DNA of 64,000 nt from Rhizobium sp. FKY42 (GTDB taxonomy: Bacteria; Pseudomonadota; Alphaproteobacteria; Rhizobiales; Rhizobiaceae): positions 1 through 64,000 of the forward strand of contig NZ_STGA01000003.1 in NCBI RefSeq assembly GCF_005222835.1, read 5' to 3'. Made by a program: the position numbers and the translations under genes. Below the pieces are notes generated by a model. It saw only the letters and a list, made by a program, of their open reading frames with translations, was not told where the DNA came from and ran no database searches. Below are positions 9,983-17,930 of the stretch, one piece after another. Position 1 is the stretch's first letter. Every line of letters begins with the position of its first letter.

Positions 9983-10069
9983 ACTCAGGTATAGTCGATC
10001 AAATCATGAATTACGGCTATTAAGGCATGCGAGGTAAACCCGGCCCCGACCGGAGATTGGCAGATCAAG

Positions 10070-10444
10070 GTGCATGCTCCGAGGCTGATTTCAGTGATCG
10101 ACGACGAGGTCGAAGTCCTTCGTGCCACGAGCAGCCTCTTGCGATCCTGCGGTTTCGACGTTGCGACCTTTTCTTCCGCTGAAGATTTCCTCCATTCGCC
10201 CAGCAATGGGCGTTCTGTCTGTCTTATTTCGGATGTCCAGATGCCGGGCATGAGCGGGATTGAACTCTTCGCAGTGCTAAGGCAACGCCAGGACTCTGTC
10301 CCGGTCATATTTATCACCGCCTTTGCCGAAGCCCCCGTGCGTCAGCAGATCGAGGCCCATGTCTGCGTGCTTCAAAAGCCCTATCAGGCAGAAGCCCTGA
10401 TCGCCTGCATCGAGCGGGCGATCAGCGCCCAGCCGCAAACCTGA
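10070..10444 (+). CDS. Single-domain response regulator (FixJ-type receiver without output domain)
   Basis: The 124-residue protein consists only of a receiver domain: SVIDDE acidic pocket, phospho-acceptor in CLISDVQMPGMSG, switch threonine in FITAFAE and the lysine in LQKPY. No DNA-binding domain follows before the stop. It resembles the receiver of FixJ-like proteins and may act as a phosphate sink or as a second target of the same kinase as the preceding regulator. The start is GTG 10070; no in-frame ATG is near. Confidence 0.87.
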   Translation: MHAPRLISVIDDEVEVLRATSSLLRSCGFDVATFSSAEDFLHSPSNGRSVCLISDVQMPGMSGIELFAVLRQRQDSVPVIFITAFAEAPVRQQIEAHVCVLQKPYQAEALIACIERAISAQPQT

Positions 10445-10475
10445 CGAGGCGCCGGAGCGCCCTGCCTTGGGCATC

Positions 10476-12080
10476 CTAAGTTCTCGACGGAATAGCGATG
10501 AGGTGCCGCACAGTTGGTCGCTCCTCGCCTTGATGATAGCCGATGAGCTGGCCGTGGGTCTTAGCGTCTGCGTGCGTCGCGCGTTCATGTTGTCGCAAAT
10601 GTTCAGCCCAGGATTCGATGAAGAACCATTCAACGATCTGCTCGGGCCTGGCCGCATCCTCGCTCACTCCCCAGATGTAAGCGCCATCTCTTCGTCGTGC
10701 TTCGGCATGGAGGTTGAGCGCCCTCAGGAATTCGGGGCGATCGGCTGCGGTTACAGTGTACTCGATCTGCACCATGACGGGCCCCTTATCATGGGCAATG
10801 CTATCCGGCACGATCGGCTCTGACCAGTGGTGGGAAGCGGAGAGATCGTCCTCGCCCAGCGGCAGCTTTATCAGGTGCATCAGGACCGCGGTTAAGCTCA
10901 GGCCGGACGCAGCAACCAAGAGGGTCGTGGTCAGTCCCAGCGCCTCGGCCGTTAGACCCCAGGCGACGCTTCCGGCGGTCATGGCCCCGTTGAAGACTGT
11001 CAGGTAGACCGCGAGCGCTCGCCCGCGCACCCAGTTTGGCAGCACCGCCTGGGCAACACCATTGAGGACAGTGAGCGCCGCGATCCAGGCGCTGCCTAGC
11101 AAGAAAAGGCAGATGAAGGCCGCCCATTGGGGTGGCGTGAAGGTGAGCACGGTCATGACGCCGGCGCTGAGGACGGCAGACGCCAGAAGGATGGCGTCAG
11201 AACTCACACGGGTGCGCAGTTTCGGCAAGAAGCTCGCCCCGCCGATGGCCCCGGCACCGACCGCGCCGAGCAGCAGACCGAAGAAGCTCGCCCCGCCCCC
11301 AAGCATATCCCTGGCAACGAGGGGGAGAAGCGCCCAGGTCGCGCTCGCAAATATGAAATAGACGCCAGCCCTCAAGAGCACGACGTGCAGCTTGCGGCTT
11401 GAGCGGGCATAGCGTAGCCCCGCCCGGAAGGCGCCGAAGAAGTGCTCGGGGATGTGGCTCACCTCGGCTCGTGGGCTTTGCCACCAGAGAAGTGCACCGA
11501 TCACGAAGAGGTAGGTGGCGAGATCTGTTGCGTAGGCAAAAGCGGCACCGAAGGCGCCGAGCAGAATGCCGCCGACCGCCGGACCGATTGATCGCGACAC
11601 ATTGATCCCGACGGAGTTGAGCGCGATCGCGTTGCGTAACTGGGACTTCGGAACGAGATCCGGCACCATGGATTGCCATGCCGGGCCAGCAATGGCTGCG
11701 GCCGTTCCGCTGACAAGGGTGAGGCCGATCAGGATTTCGACAGTAATCAGCCCGCGCCAGGCAAGCAGCGTCAGGGCAAGGCTGACCGCAAGCAGCACGA
11801 TCTGCATCGCCATCAGCAGTTTGCGTCGGTCAAGAATGTCGGCCAGCACGCCTGCCGGCAGCGCCAGCAGGAAGATCGGCAGTGTCCCTGCGGCTTGGAT
11901 CAGGCCGACGGTACCCGGAGAGGCAGAGAGATCGGCGACGAGCCACGCACTCGCGACATCGCGCATATAGGCGCCGGTATTGCCGATGACGGTTGCGGTC
12001 CATAGGACCGCGAAGGCCGTATGGTGGAACGGAGCGAGCGCACTGCTGGTCTCCGCATTGTCAGGCTGCAATTGGGTCAT
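10476..12080 (-). CDS. MFS exporter with a C-terminal antibiotic-biosynthesis-monooxygenase-like domain
   Basis: About 535 residues. The first 410 form a 12-helix major facilitator of the MFS_3/EntS-like group (the RRKLLMAMQIVLL loop after helix 3 is typical). The last about 100 residues (VQIEYTVTAADRPEFLRALN, later EWFFIESWAEHLRQHER) resemble a dimeric alpha+beta barrel of the ABM type and are cytoplasmic. This fusion is known in the family, but its role is not. The ATG at 12080 has AGAGGTGA upstream; an earlier in-frame ATG at 12188 lies within a hairpin region. It is the last gene of a six-gene minus-strand operon and probably exports a toxic small molecule handled by the hydrolases upstream. 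Confidence 0.85.
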   Translation of the reverse strand: MTQLQPDNAETSSALAPFHHTAFAVLWTATVIGNTGAYMRDVASAWLVADLSASPGTVGLIQAAGTLPIFLLALPAGVLADILDRRKLLMAMQIVLLAVSLALTLLAWRGLITVEILIGLTLVSGTAAAIAGPAWQSMVPDLVPKSQLRNAIALNSVGINVSRSIGPAVGGILLGAFGAAFAYATDLATYLFVIGALLWWQSPRAEVSHIPEHFFGAFRAGLRYARSSRKLHVVLLRAGVYFIFASATWALLPLVARDMLGGGASFFGLLLGAVGAGAIGGASFLPKLRTRVSSDAILLASAVLSAGVMTVLTFTPPQWAAFICLFLLGSAWIAALTVLNGVAQAVLPNWVRGRALAVYLTVFNGAMTAGSVAWGLTAEALGLTTTLLVAASGLSLTAVLMHLIKLPLGEDDLSASHHWSEPIVPDSIAHDKGPVMVQIEYTVTAADRPEFLRALNLHAEARRRDGAYIWGVSEDAARPEQIVEWFFIESWAEHLRQHERATHADAKTHGQLIGYHQGEERPTVRHLIAIPSRT

Positions 12081-12150
12081 GACGGTCACCTCTGAAGGTT
12101 CGGTGCGACGGAGAGCCCTGCTGCGAAACGGGCAGGGTGTAGACACACGA

Positions 12151-12177
12151 AGGCCGCCGCGGGTCAGGCGGCGGCCT
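12151..12177. repeat. GC-rich hairpin between hydrolase and MFS genes
   Basis: AGGCCGCCGC (12151-12160) pairs perfectly with GCGGCGGCCT (12168-12177) across a 7-base loop. It lies between the stop of the hydrolase gene and the MFS start. No T run follows on either strand, so it is more likely an mRNA-stabilising or partial attenuating structure than a full terminator. Confidence 0.5.
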
Positions 12178-12194
12178 GGGAGGCACAAACCGGC

Positions 12195-13172
12195 TCAGCT
12201 CTTCACGAAGGCCAGAAGGTCCGGATTGATGACGTCGGCGTTGACGGTCAGCATGCCGTGCGAAAAGCCCTTGTAGACCTTCAACGTGCCGTTCTTTAAG
12301 AGTTTGACCGAGATCTCGGCAGAAGCGGCGATCGGAACGATCTGGTCGTCGTCGCCATGCATCACGAGCGTCGGCACCGAGATGTTCTTCAGGTCCTCGG
12401 TCTGGTCGGTTTCCGAGAAGGCTTTGATGCCGTCGTAATGGGCCTTTGCGCCGCCCATCATGCCCTGGCGCCACCAATTCTGGATCACGCCTTCGTGCAC
12501 GGTCGCGCCATCACGGTTGAAACCGTAGAAGGGGCCAGCCGGCACGTCGCGGAAGAACTGCGCACGGTTGGCAGCGAGAGCCGAACGGAAACCATCGAAT
12601 ACTTCGATCGGCAGGCCACCCGGATAGGCTTCCGTCTTCAGCATGATCGGCGGGATGGCGGCGACCAGGACAGCTTTCGCCACACGGCCCTGCGGTTCGC
12701 CGAAGTTCGCGACGTAACGCGCCACTTCACCGCCACCGGTAGAGTGGCCGATATGGACGGCATTGCGCAGGTCGAGCTTTTCAAAAACGGCCGATGCATC
12801 GGCGGCGTAGTGGTCGAGATCGTGACCTTCGCTTACCTGCTGCGAGCGGCCATGGCCACGGCGGTCATGAGCCACGACGCGGTAGCCGTTCAGGAGGAAG
12901 AACAGCATCTGCGCGTCCCAGTCGTCGGACGACAGCGGCCAGCCGTGATGGAAGACGATGGGCTGCGCATCCTTCGGACCCCAGTCCTTGTAGAAGATGT
13001 CGACGCCGTCTTTGGTGGTCACATAGTTCTCGGTCATTGGTATCGTTCCTTCCTGTTGAAGTGTGTTAAGGGTTTCCGAGGCAAAGACCGGGAGCGTCGT
13101 TGCCAGCGAAAGAGTGGCGCCCGCGAGCAGCGCCTGCCGCCGGGACAAGAGGAATTCGTGTTTGTGATCCAT
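12195..13172 (-). CDS. Exported alpha/beta hydrolase, non-haem chloroperoxidase/arylesterase type
   Basis: About 325 residues. The N-terminus SRRQALLAGATLSLA looks like a Tat-type signal peptide. The mature enzyme has the oxyanion HGWPLSSDDW, nucleophile elbow GHSTGGGE, the acid in MHGDDDQIVP and the histidine in FSHGM, which is the full Ser-Asp-His triad of cofactor-free haloperoxidase/esterase-like hydrolases. The closest group is non-haem chloroperoxidases. ATG 13172 has AGGAA upstream. Neighbouring DoxX and amidohydrolase genes suggest a detoxification or stress operon; the substrate is unknown. Confidence 0.88.
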   Translation of the reverse strand: MDHKHEFLLSRRQALLAGATLSLATTLPVFASETLNTLQQEGTIPMTENYVTTKDGVDIFYKDWGPKDAQPIVFHHGWPLSSDDWDAQMLFFLLNGYRVVAHDRRGHGRSQQVSEGHDLDHYAADASAVFEKLDLRNAVHIGHSTGGGEVARYVANFGEPQGRVAKAVLVAAIPPIMLKTEAYPGGLPIEVFDGFRSALAANRAQFFRDVPAGPFYGFNRDGATVHEGVIQNWWRQGMMGGAKAHYDGIKAFSETDQTEDLKNISVPTLVMHGDDDQIVPIAASAEISVKLLKNGTLKVYKGFSHGMLTVNADVINPDLLAFVKS

Positions 13173-13235
13173 CACTTGGTTCCTACTGATTGGATGATCG
13201 GAGACTAGGGCCTGGGTGCCGTCTGCTCTTGTCGC

Positions 13236-13688
13236 CTAGGCCGGTTTTTTGGACGTTTGACTGCTCGCATCCGTCTGGGCGACCAGAAGGAAGGCTGCGA
13301 CAAGGCCGAGATGCTCGAAGAAGGCATTGGTCGCGCCTGTGCGTGCCGGACCCTCCGGCATTGTCCAGAACTGCAGCGCGATGAAGGTCGCGGCGAGCGT
13401 GAAGGCAGCAAGCGCCAGGGCTCCGGCGCGGCGTTGAAAGCCCGTAATGACCGTGGCGGATGTCACGAGCTCGAAGGCAATCACGCCGGCTACGAAGAGG
13501 TGCGCGGGCAAGAGGCCGAAATGGGTCATTTCCTGAATGGCGCCCTCGATATCGAAGAGCTTCGTCAAGGCACCCTGGATATAGGCCGAGCATAGCGCGC
13601 TCAGCATCAGGATCTTTGCCGTCGACCCCTTGAACGCATTGCGGCGCGTCGGCGGAGTGGTGTGTTCAAAACGTGTGATTGTTGTCAT
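13236..13688 (-). CDS. DoxX-family membrane protein
   Basis: The 150-residue protein has four predicted membrane helices, with ALTKLFDIEGAIQEMTHFGL after the first and a helix-helix arrangement (LFVAGVIAFELVTSATVITG, FTLAATFIALQFW, HLGLVAAFLLVAQ) typical of DoxX. ATG 13688 follows AGGGAACAAGGCG. DoxX proteins are associated with redox and thiol stress in several bacteria; here it sits between an amidohydrolase and an alpha/beta hydrolase in one operon. Specific function unknown. Confidence 0.8.
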   Translation of the reverse strand: MTTITRFEHTTPPTRRNAFKGSTAKILMLSALCSAYIQGALTKLFDIEGAIQEMTHFGLLPAHLFVAGVIAFELVTSATVITGFQRRAGALALAAFTLAATFIALQFWTMPEGPARTGATNAFFEHLGLVAAFLLVAQTDASSQTSKKPA

Positions 13689-13699
13689 CGCCTTGTTCC

Positions 13700-15577
13700 C
13701 TAAACAGCCCAGCAGGAGCAGCCGAGCGCACCGAAAAAGCCCTTGAGATCGCTGATCGGCAGGCTGGAAGTCCAGGCGCCCGCATGATCGTGACCATGCA
13801 CGCCGCAGTCGTTGGCGCAGCCGCAGGATGAGATCGCATGGCGGCGCAATGAGTTTCGGCCCGCACCCTGTGGCTCACCCCATGCGCCGTAACCGCCGAA
13901 GGTTCTGACCGGTGACCATTCAGGCATGGCGGGCGGAAGCGCCGGGCCGTCGATGCCGATGAAATCCCCGGCACCGTAGACGACCTTGCCACCGACAATG
14001 GTGAGGTCGGAGGTGAGGAATGAGATCTCGTCCTCCGGGCAGGAAAAGTAGTCCTTGCTCGGGACAATCAGGTCGGCGAACTGGCCGGCTTCGATGCGGC
14101 CCTTGCGCCCCTCTTCATTGCTGAACCACTGGACCTTTTCGGTCCACATCCGAAGCGCGGTTTCCCGGTCGAGGCAGTTCTGGCGCGGGTATAGGTTCAT
14201 GCCGCCCACGGTCTTGCCTGTTATCATCCAGGACAGCGAGACCCAGGGATTGTAGGAGGCGACGCGTGTCGCATCGGTGCCGGCTGAGATGTGCACACCA
14301 CGTTCCAGCATCTTGGCGATTGGCGGCGTCGCTTCGGCCACCCCATGGCCATATCGCTCGACGAAATATTCGCCTTGATAGGCCATGCGGTGCTGCACGG
14401 CGATGCCGCCGCCAAGCGCCGCCACGCGATCAATCGAACGATCGGAGATCGTCTCCGCATGATCGAAGAACCAGTTGATGCCATCGAGCGGCGTATCGTG
14501 ATTGACCTTTTCGAAGACGTCGAGCGCCCGCGAGATCGTCTCGTCATAGGTCGCATGCATGCGCCAGGGCCAGCGGTTCTGGGCAAGGACTCTGACCACC
14601 TCTTCGAGATCGCCTTCCATCTCCGGCGGCATGTCGGGGCGCGGTTGGCGGAAGTCCTCGAAGTCTGCAGCGGAGAAGACCAGCATTTCGCCAGCGCCGT
14701 TGTGGCGGAAGTAGTCGGTACCCTGCTTGTAGGTGACCGAGGAGGTCCATCGGAGAAAGTCTTCCTTCTCCTCCTTCGGCTTCTGGGTGAAGAGATTGTA
14801 GGCGAGCCGGACCGTCAGCAGGCCCTCGTCCGCCAGCTTCTGGATAACGGCATAGTCATCCGGATAGTTCTGGAACCCGCCGCCGGCATCAATGACGGCG
14901 GTCACCCCCAGTCGGTTGAGCTCACGCATGAAGTGACGCGTCGAGTTCACCTGATAGTCGAAGGGAAGCTTCGGTCCCTTGGCGAGCGTCGCATAGAGAA
15001 TGCCGGCATTGGGTTTGGCGAGCAGCAGCCCGGTCGGATTGCCGGCGGCATCGCGCGTGATCTCGCCACCCGGCGGATCTTTCGTCTCCCTGGTGAAGCC
15101 GACAGCGCGAACGGCGGCGGCATTCAGCAGTGCGCGATCGTAGAGATGCAGCAGGAAGACGGGCGTATCCGGCGCGATCGCGTTGATCTCGTCGATTGTC
15201 GGCAGCCGCTTCTCGACGAACTGGTGTTCGGTGAAGCCGCCAATGACGCGCACCCATTGGGGGGCTGGTGTTACCGACACCTGACGCCGCAGCATGTCCA
15301 TCGCATCGGCAAGCGAGCGGATGCCGTCCCAGCGCAGTTCCATGTTGAAGTTGAGTCCGCCGCGGACGACATGGGTGTGATTGTCGTTGAGACCCGGCAG
15401 CACGCGTTTGCCGCGCAGATCGACGGTCTTGGTGTGCGGGCCGGCATGTTTCATGATCTCGGCGTCGCTGCCGACGGCGAGAAATTTGCCGTCCTTGATC
15501 GCAATCGCCGTCGCCGAGGGATTGGAACGGTCGAGCGTCGTCACGAGTCCGTGGTAGAGGATGAGATCAGCATCCAT
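13700..15577 (-). CDS. YtcJ-like metal-dependent amidohydrolase with a Cys/His-rich tail
   Basis: About 625 residues. It belongs to the amidohydrolase 3 (YtcJ/exoenzyme regulatory) family: beta-sandwich N-terminus, metal-binding NDNHTHVVRG, a TIM-barrel with FDHAETISD, a late aspartate region (SAGTDATRVASYNPW) and the GQFADLIVPSKDYF return to the sandwich. The ATG at 15577 has AGAAGGAAC ahead; the open frame extends further upstream but would cover the XapX gene. The last about 45 residues add SCGCANDCGVHGHDHAG, a Cys/His-rich tail not typical of the family that could bind metal. The substrate is unknown. Confidence 0.85.
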   Translation of the reverse strand: MDADLILYHGLVTTLDRSNPSATAIAIKDGKFLAVGSDAEIMKHAGPHTKTVDLRGKRVLPGLNDNHTHVVRGGLNFNMELRWDGIRSLADAMDMLRRQVSVTPAPQWVRVIGGFTEHQFVEKRLPTIDEINAIAPDTPVFLLHLYDRALLNAAAVRAVGFTRETKDPPGGEITRDAAGNPTGLLLAKPNAGILYATLAKGPKLPFDYQVNSTRHFMRELNRLGVTAVIDAGGGFQNYPDDYAVIQKLADEGLLTVRLAYNLFTQKPKEEKEDFLRWTSSVTYKQGTDYFRHNGAGEMLVFSAADFEDFRQPRPDMPPEMEGDLEEVVRVLAQNRWPWRMHATYDETISRALDVFEKVNHDTPLDGINWFFDHAETISDRSIDRVAALGGGIAVQHRMAYQGEYFVERYGHGVAEATPPIAKMLERGVHISAGTDATRVASYNPWVSLSWMITGKTVGGMNLYPRQNCLDRETALRMWTEKVQWFSNEEGRKGRIEAGQFADLIVPSKDYFSCPEDEISFLTSDLTIVGGKVVYGAGDFIGIDGPALPPAMPEWSPVRTFGGYGAWGEPQGAGRNSLRRHAISSCGCANDCGVHGHDHAGAWTSSLPISDLKGFFGALGCSCWAV

Positions 15578-15644
15578 CACAGTGTTCCTTCTGAAGAGGG
15601 GCATGGACGGACCTGAGCGGTCAGGCCCGGCTTGGCATCGGGTC

Positions 15645-15902
15645 TCAGCCCGATAGATCCTGAGGCCTGCGCGTTTCGCCAAGGTCGGTCGTGGGGCGCG
15701 TCTCGGTTTGTCTCGGCAGAGAGGTTGTAAGCGGCTGACGCGCGAGTGCGCCCTTGGCGAAGGGAACAATCTGCTCGCCGATGAGGATGCCGAGCAGGCC
15801 GACCAGCGCGATAACAGGCGGAGCAGGGGCGCGGACGTTCAGGACGCCGTAGATCACGCCGACGAGCAGTCCTGCTGCGAGCGAGATGAGATAGAGTTTC
15901 AT
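15645..15902 (-). CDS. XapX-domain membrane protein
   Basis: An 85-residue protein with two predicted membrane helices joined by a short loop (LYLISLAAGLLVGVIYGVLN, then VIALVGLLGILIGEQIVPF) and a polar C-terminal tail. This is the XapX domain, found in small inner-membrane proteins of unknown function that often neighbour amidohydrolases and isochorismatase-like hydrolases. ATG 15902 is preceded by AAAGGAAACG. It precedes the amidohydrolase by 67 bases. Confidence 0.82.
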   Translation of the reverse strand: MKLYLISLAAGLLVGVIYGVLNVRAPAPPVIALVGLLGILIGEQIVPFAKGALARQPLTTSLPRQTETRPTTDLGETRRPQDLSG

Positions 15903-15966
15903 CACCGTTTCCTTTCGGCGTGAGATCGAATGCAGGCGGTGGAACTGCGAACGTGTCGCCCACCTT

Positions 15967-16039
15967 CGCCTGGCGCGGGAGGGGAGCCGCGCCAGGCGTG
16001 GTTGGTCGTTCCGGTTAGGAGGCGGGACGCGGAACGACC
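15967..16039. repeat. Two strong adjacent hairpins between the isochorismatase-like and XapX genes
   Basis: Hairpin one has 12-bp perfect arms (CGCCTGGCGCGG, 15967-15978; CCGCGCCAGGCG, 15987-15998). Hairpin two has 10-bp perfect arms (GGTCGTTCCG, 16004-16013; CGGAACGACC, 16030-16039). They fill the 149-base gap inside the operon. No poly-T follows, so they may set transcript stability or partial read-through between the first gene and the rest. Confidence 0.6.
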
Positions 16040-16051
16040 GGCGGGACGGGA

Positions 16052-16708
16052 TCAGTGGCCTTCGGCCGCGTTGAACATCGTCTTGGCGTAGGTGACGCCG
16101 AGGCCATAGGCGCCGCCGAGCTTCTTCGCGATGCCGGTGGTTGCCTCGTAGGTTTCGCCGCGGGCCCAGTCGCGCTGCAGTTCAAGCAGATATTGCAGCG
16201 AGGTCATCGGCTGCGCGCCGGCCTGCACCATGCGGTCCATGGCGCGATCATGTGCTTCGGTGCTGACGTCACCGCAGGCATCGGCAATGATATAGACCTC
16301 GAAGCCCTGGTCGAGCGCCGAAAGGGCCGGGCCGACGATGCACACGCTCGTCCAGAGTCCGCAAAGCACGATCCGCTTCTTGGCGATGCGATTGACCTCG
16401 GCAATCACAGCCGCATCTTCCCAAGTGTTCATTGAGGTGCGATCGAACATCACCTGACCGGAAAAGGTGCTGGTGATCTCATCGAACATCGGGCCGGAGA
16501 AGCTCTTCTCGGCAACGGTAGTCAGGATCGTCGAGACGTTGAAGGTCTTTGCGGCATTGGCAACGAGCGCCGCATTGGTGCGGAGGTTGACGGCATCGAT
16601 GCTCTTGGTGGCAAAGGCCATCTGGGACTGAAAGTCGATCATGATCAGCGTGTGATCGGCGGCGTTCAGAAGTTTAGCGCCAGGGGCAGCTTTGGCTTGA
16701 ATGGTCAT
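16052..16708 (-). CDS. Isochorismatase-like cysteine hydrolase (YcaC group)
   Basis: The 218-residue enzyme has the isochorismatase-like fold: aspartate in LIMIDFQSQMAF, a conserved lysine region, and the nucleophilic cysteine in CGLWTSVCIVG. The YcaC group of cysteine hydrolases fits the length and the C-terminal GVTYAKTMF segment. ATG 16708 follows GAGGAAACGAAA. It is the first gene of the minus-strand operon and is separated from the AraC gene by about 130 bases containing the likely promoter. Substrate unknown. Confidence 0.87.
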   Translation of the reverse strand: MTIQAKAAPGAKLLNAADHTLIMIDFQSQMAFATKSIDAVNLRTNAALVANAAKTFNVSTILTTVAEKSFSGPMFDEITSTFSGQVMFDRTSMNTWEDAAVIAEVNRIAKKRIVLCGLWTSVCIVGPALSALDQGFEVYIIADACGDVSTEAHDRAMDRMVQAGAQPMTSLQYLLELQRDWARGETYEATTGIAKKLGGAYGLGVTYAKTMFNAAEGH

Positions 16709-16835
16709 TTTCGTTTCCTCGATCCTTGGTAGAAGCAGTGACGAGGAGAAAATGCTCTGATGCGCTGTTCGTATCTTGTCGGTTACTCAGCCATTTTGGA
16801 CGTTTCGCTGATCTTCATGAGATTGAGGCAGGCCG

Positions 16836-17732
16836 TCACACCCCGCGCCTGCGGTAATCGCCGGGAGACATGCCGGTATGGCGGCGAAAAGCACGTCCGA
16901 AGGCGGCTTGTGAGGAAAACCGGCAACGGAAGGCGATCTCAGAAAGCGAGAGGGCCGGATCCTCCAGAAGCTTCTGCCCCAGCAACAACCGGCGATTGGC
17001 CACATAGTCTGAGGGGGATTGTCCGAGCGCTGCCTTGAAGGAGCGAGCAAAATGATAGCGGCTGAGGCAGGCGACTTCGGCGAGTTCTGCCACGGTCAGA
17101 TCCGCCTCCAGGTTTTCCTCGACATAATCGATGACCCGATTTCGTCTCGCCGGGCTCAAGGCACCGTTTGCATCGCCGGGCGCAACCGCCAGCTTGTTGC
17201 CTGAGTAACGCGACAGAAGATGCAGAGTGAGCGTCATGGAGAGCTGTTCGACCAGCAAGTCTCCCGCTGCCGTTTCTTGGCGCATTTCCTGCAGAACGCG
17301 AACACAGATCTGCCGGACGAATTCATCGGCCACATCCGCCAGATAGGCGATGTCGCCTGAAGCCACAGGCTGCGAAGTCAATTCGCCAACAGTGGCAAAC
17401 TGGTGCTCCGGGAGATACAGATGCAGGATCTCAGGCAGGGGCTCGGTAATCCGGATTGAATCTTCCTGGACCCCGATCGGGCAGAACCAGAGCGTACCGC
17501 TGCGAACCGCCGTCGACTGATATCGTCCGTCACCGCGGCGGTGAACGATCCCCGAGGGTGTTCCCTGGAGGGCGAGGGTAATCTCCATCTGGGTGCTGCA
17601 AATGTCGGGTATCTCACAGGCGGGATGTGCGCGCACTTCCGCGCCGATATTGCGCCAGCGACGGTCCGCAGAGGAGTTGATGACGCCCGCCTGAGGGAAT
17701 TTGAATATGCCATGGTCGTGGAGTGCCGACAT
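16836..17732 (-). CDS. AraC-family transcriptional regulator
   Basis: About 298 residues. The N-terminal cupin-like sensor region is followed by a C-terminal AraC DNA-binding domain from about residue 195, with VAELAEVACLSRYHFARSFK, GQSPSDYVANRRL and LSEIAFRCRFSSQAAFGRAF, closing GMSPGDYRRRG. ATG 17732 has CAGGGG upstream and is preferred over ATG 17780, which has none. It is transcribed in the same direction as the hydrolase/MFS operon that starts at 16708 and is divergent from the large kinase gene, so it could control either. Confidence 0.88.
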   Translation of the reverse strand: MSALHDHGIFKFPQAGVINSSADRRWRNIGAEVRAHPACEIPDICSTQMEITLALQGTPSGIVHRRGDGRYQSTAVRSGTLWFCPIGVQEDSIRITEPLPEILHLYLPEHQFATVGELTSQPVASGDIAYLADVADEFVRQICVRVLQEMRQETAAGDLLVEQLSMTLTLHLLSRYSGNKLAVAPGDANGALSPARRNRVIDYVEENLEADLTVAELAEVACLSRYHFARSFKAALGQSPSDYVANRRLLLGQKLLEDPALSLSEIAFRCRFSSQAAFGRAFRRHTGMSPGDYRRRGV

Positions 17733-17930
17733 GCGCGCTTGCCCCTGTATAATAGCGTAACATAAAACTCCGATGTTCATGCTGCAATGCCAATGTCTCG
17801 CGTTCGCAGCAAACTCGGCCTGAATGACAGCACGTAGGGTAAATACAGATTTGGGCGGTGGGTGTTAGTCCTGCAGGATGGTGCTCCGAGTCGGGTAAAG
17901 ACCATGCTGCAAATAGCCAGAGACAGCTGA

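Noticed and set aside
12357..13208. 283-codon plus-strand frame opposite the alpha/beta hydrolase
   Set aside because: Antisense shadow with no domain; the hydrolase has the full catalytic triad.
14291..15616. Long plus-strand open frame (441 codons) opposite the amidohydrolase gene
   Set aside because: It mirrors a conserved coding gene in a GC-rich genome, has no recognisable domain or ribosome site, and is a third-codon-position shadow.
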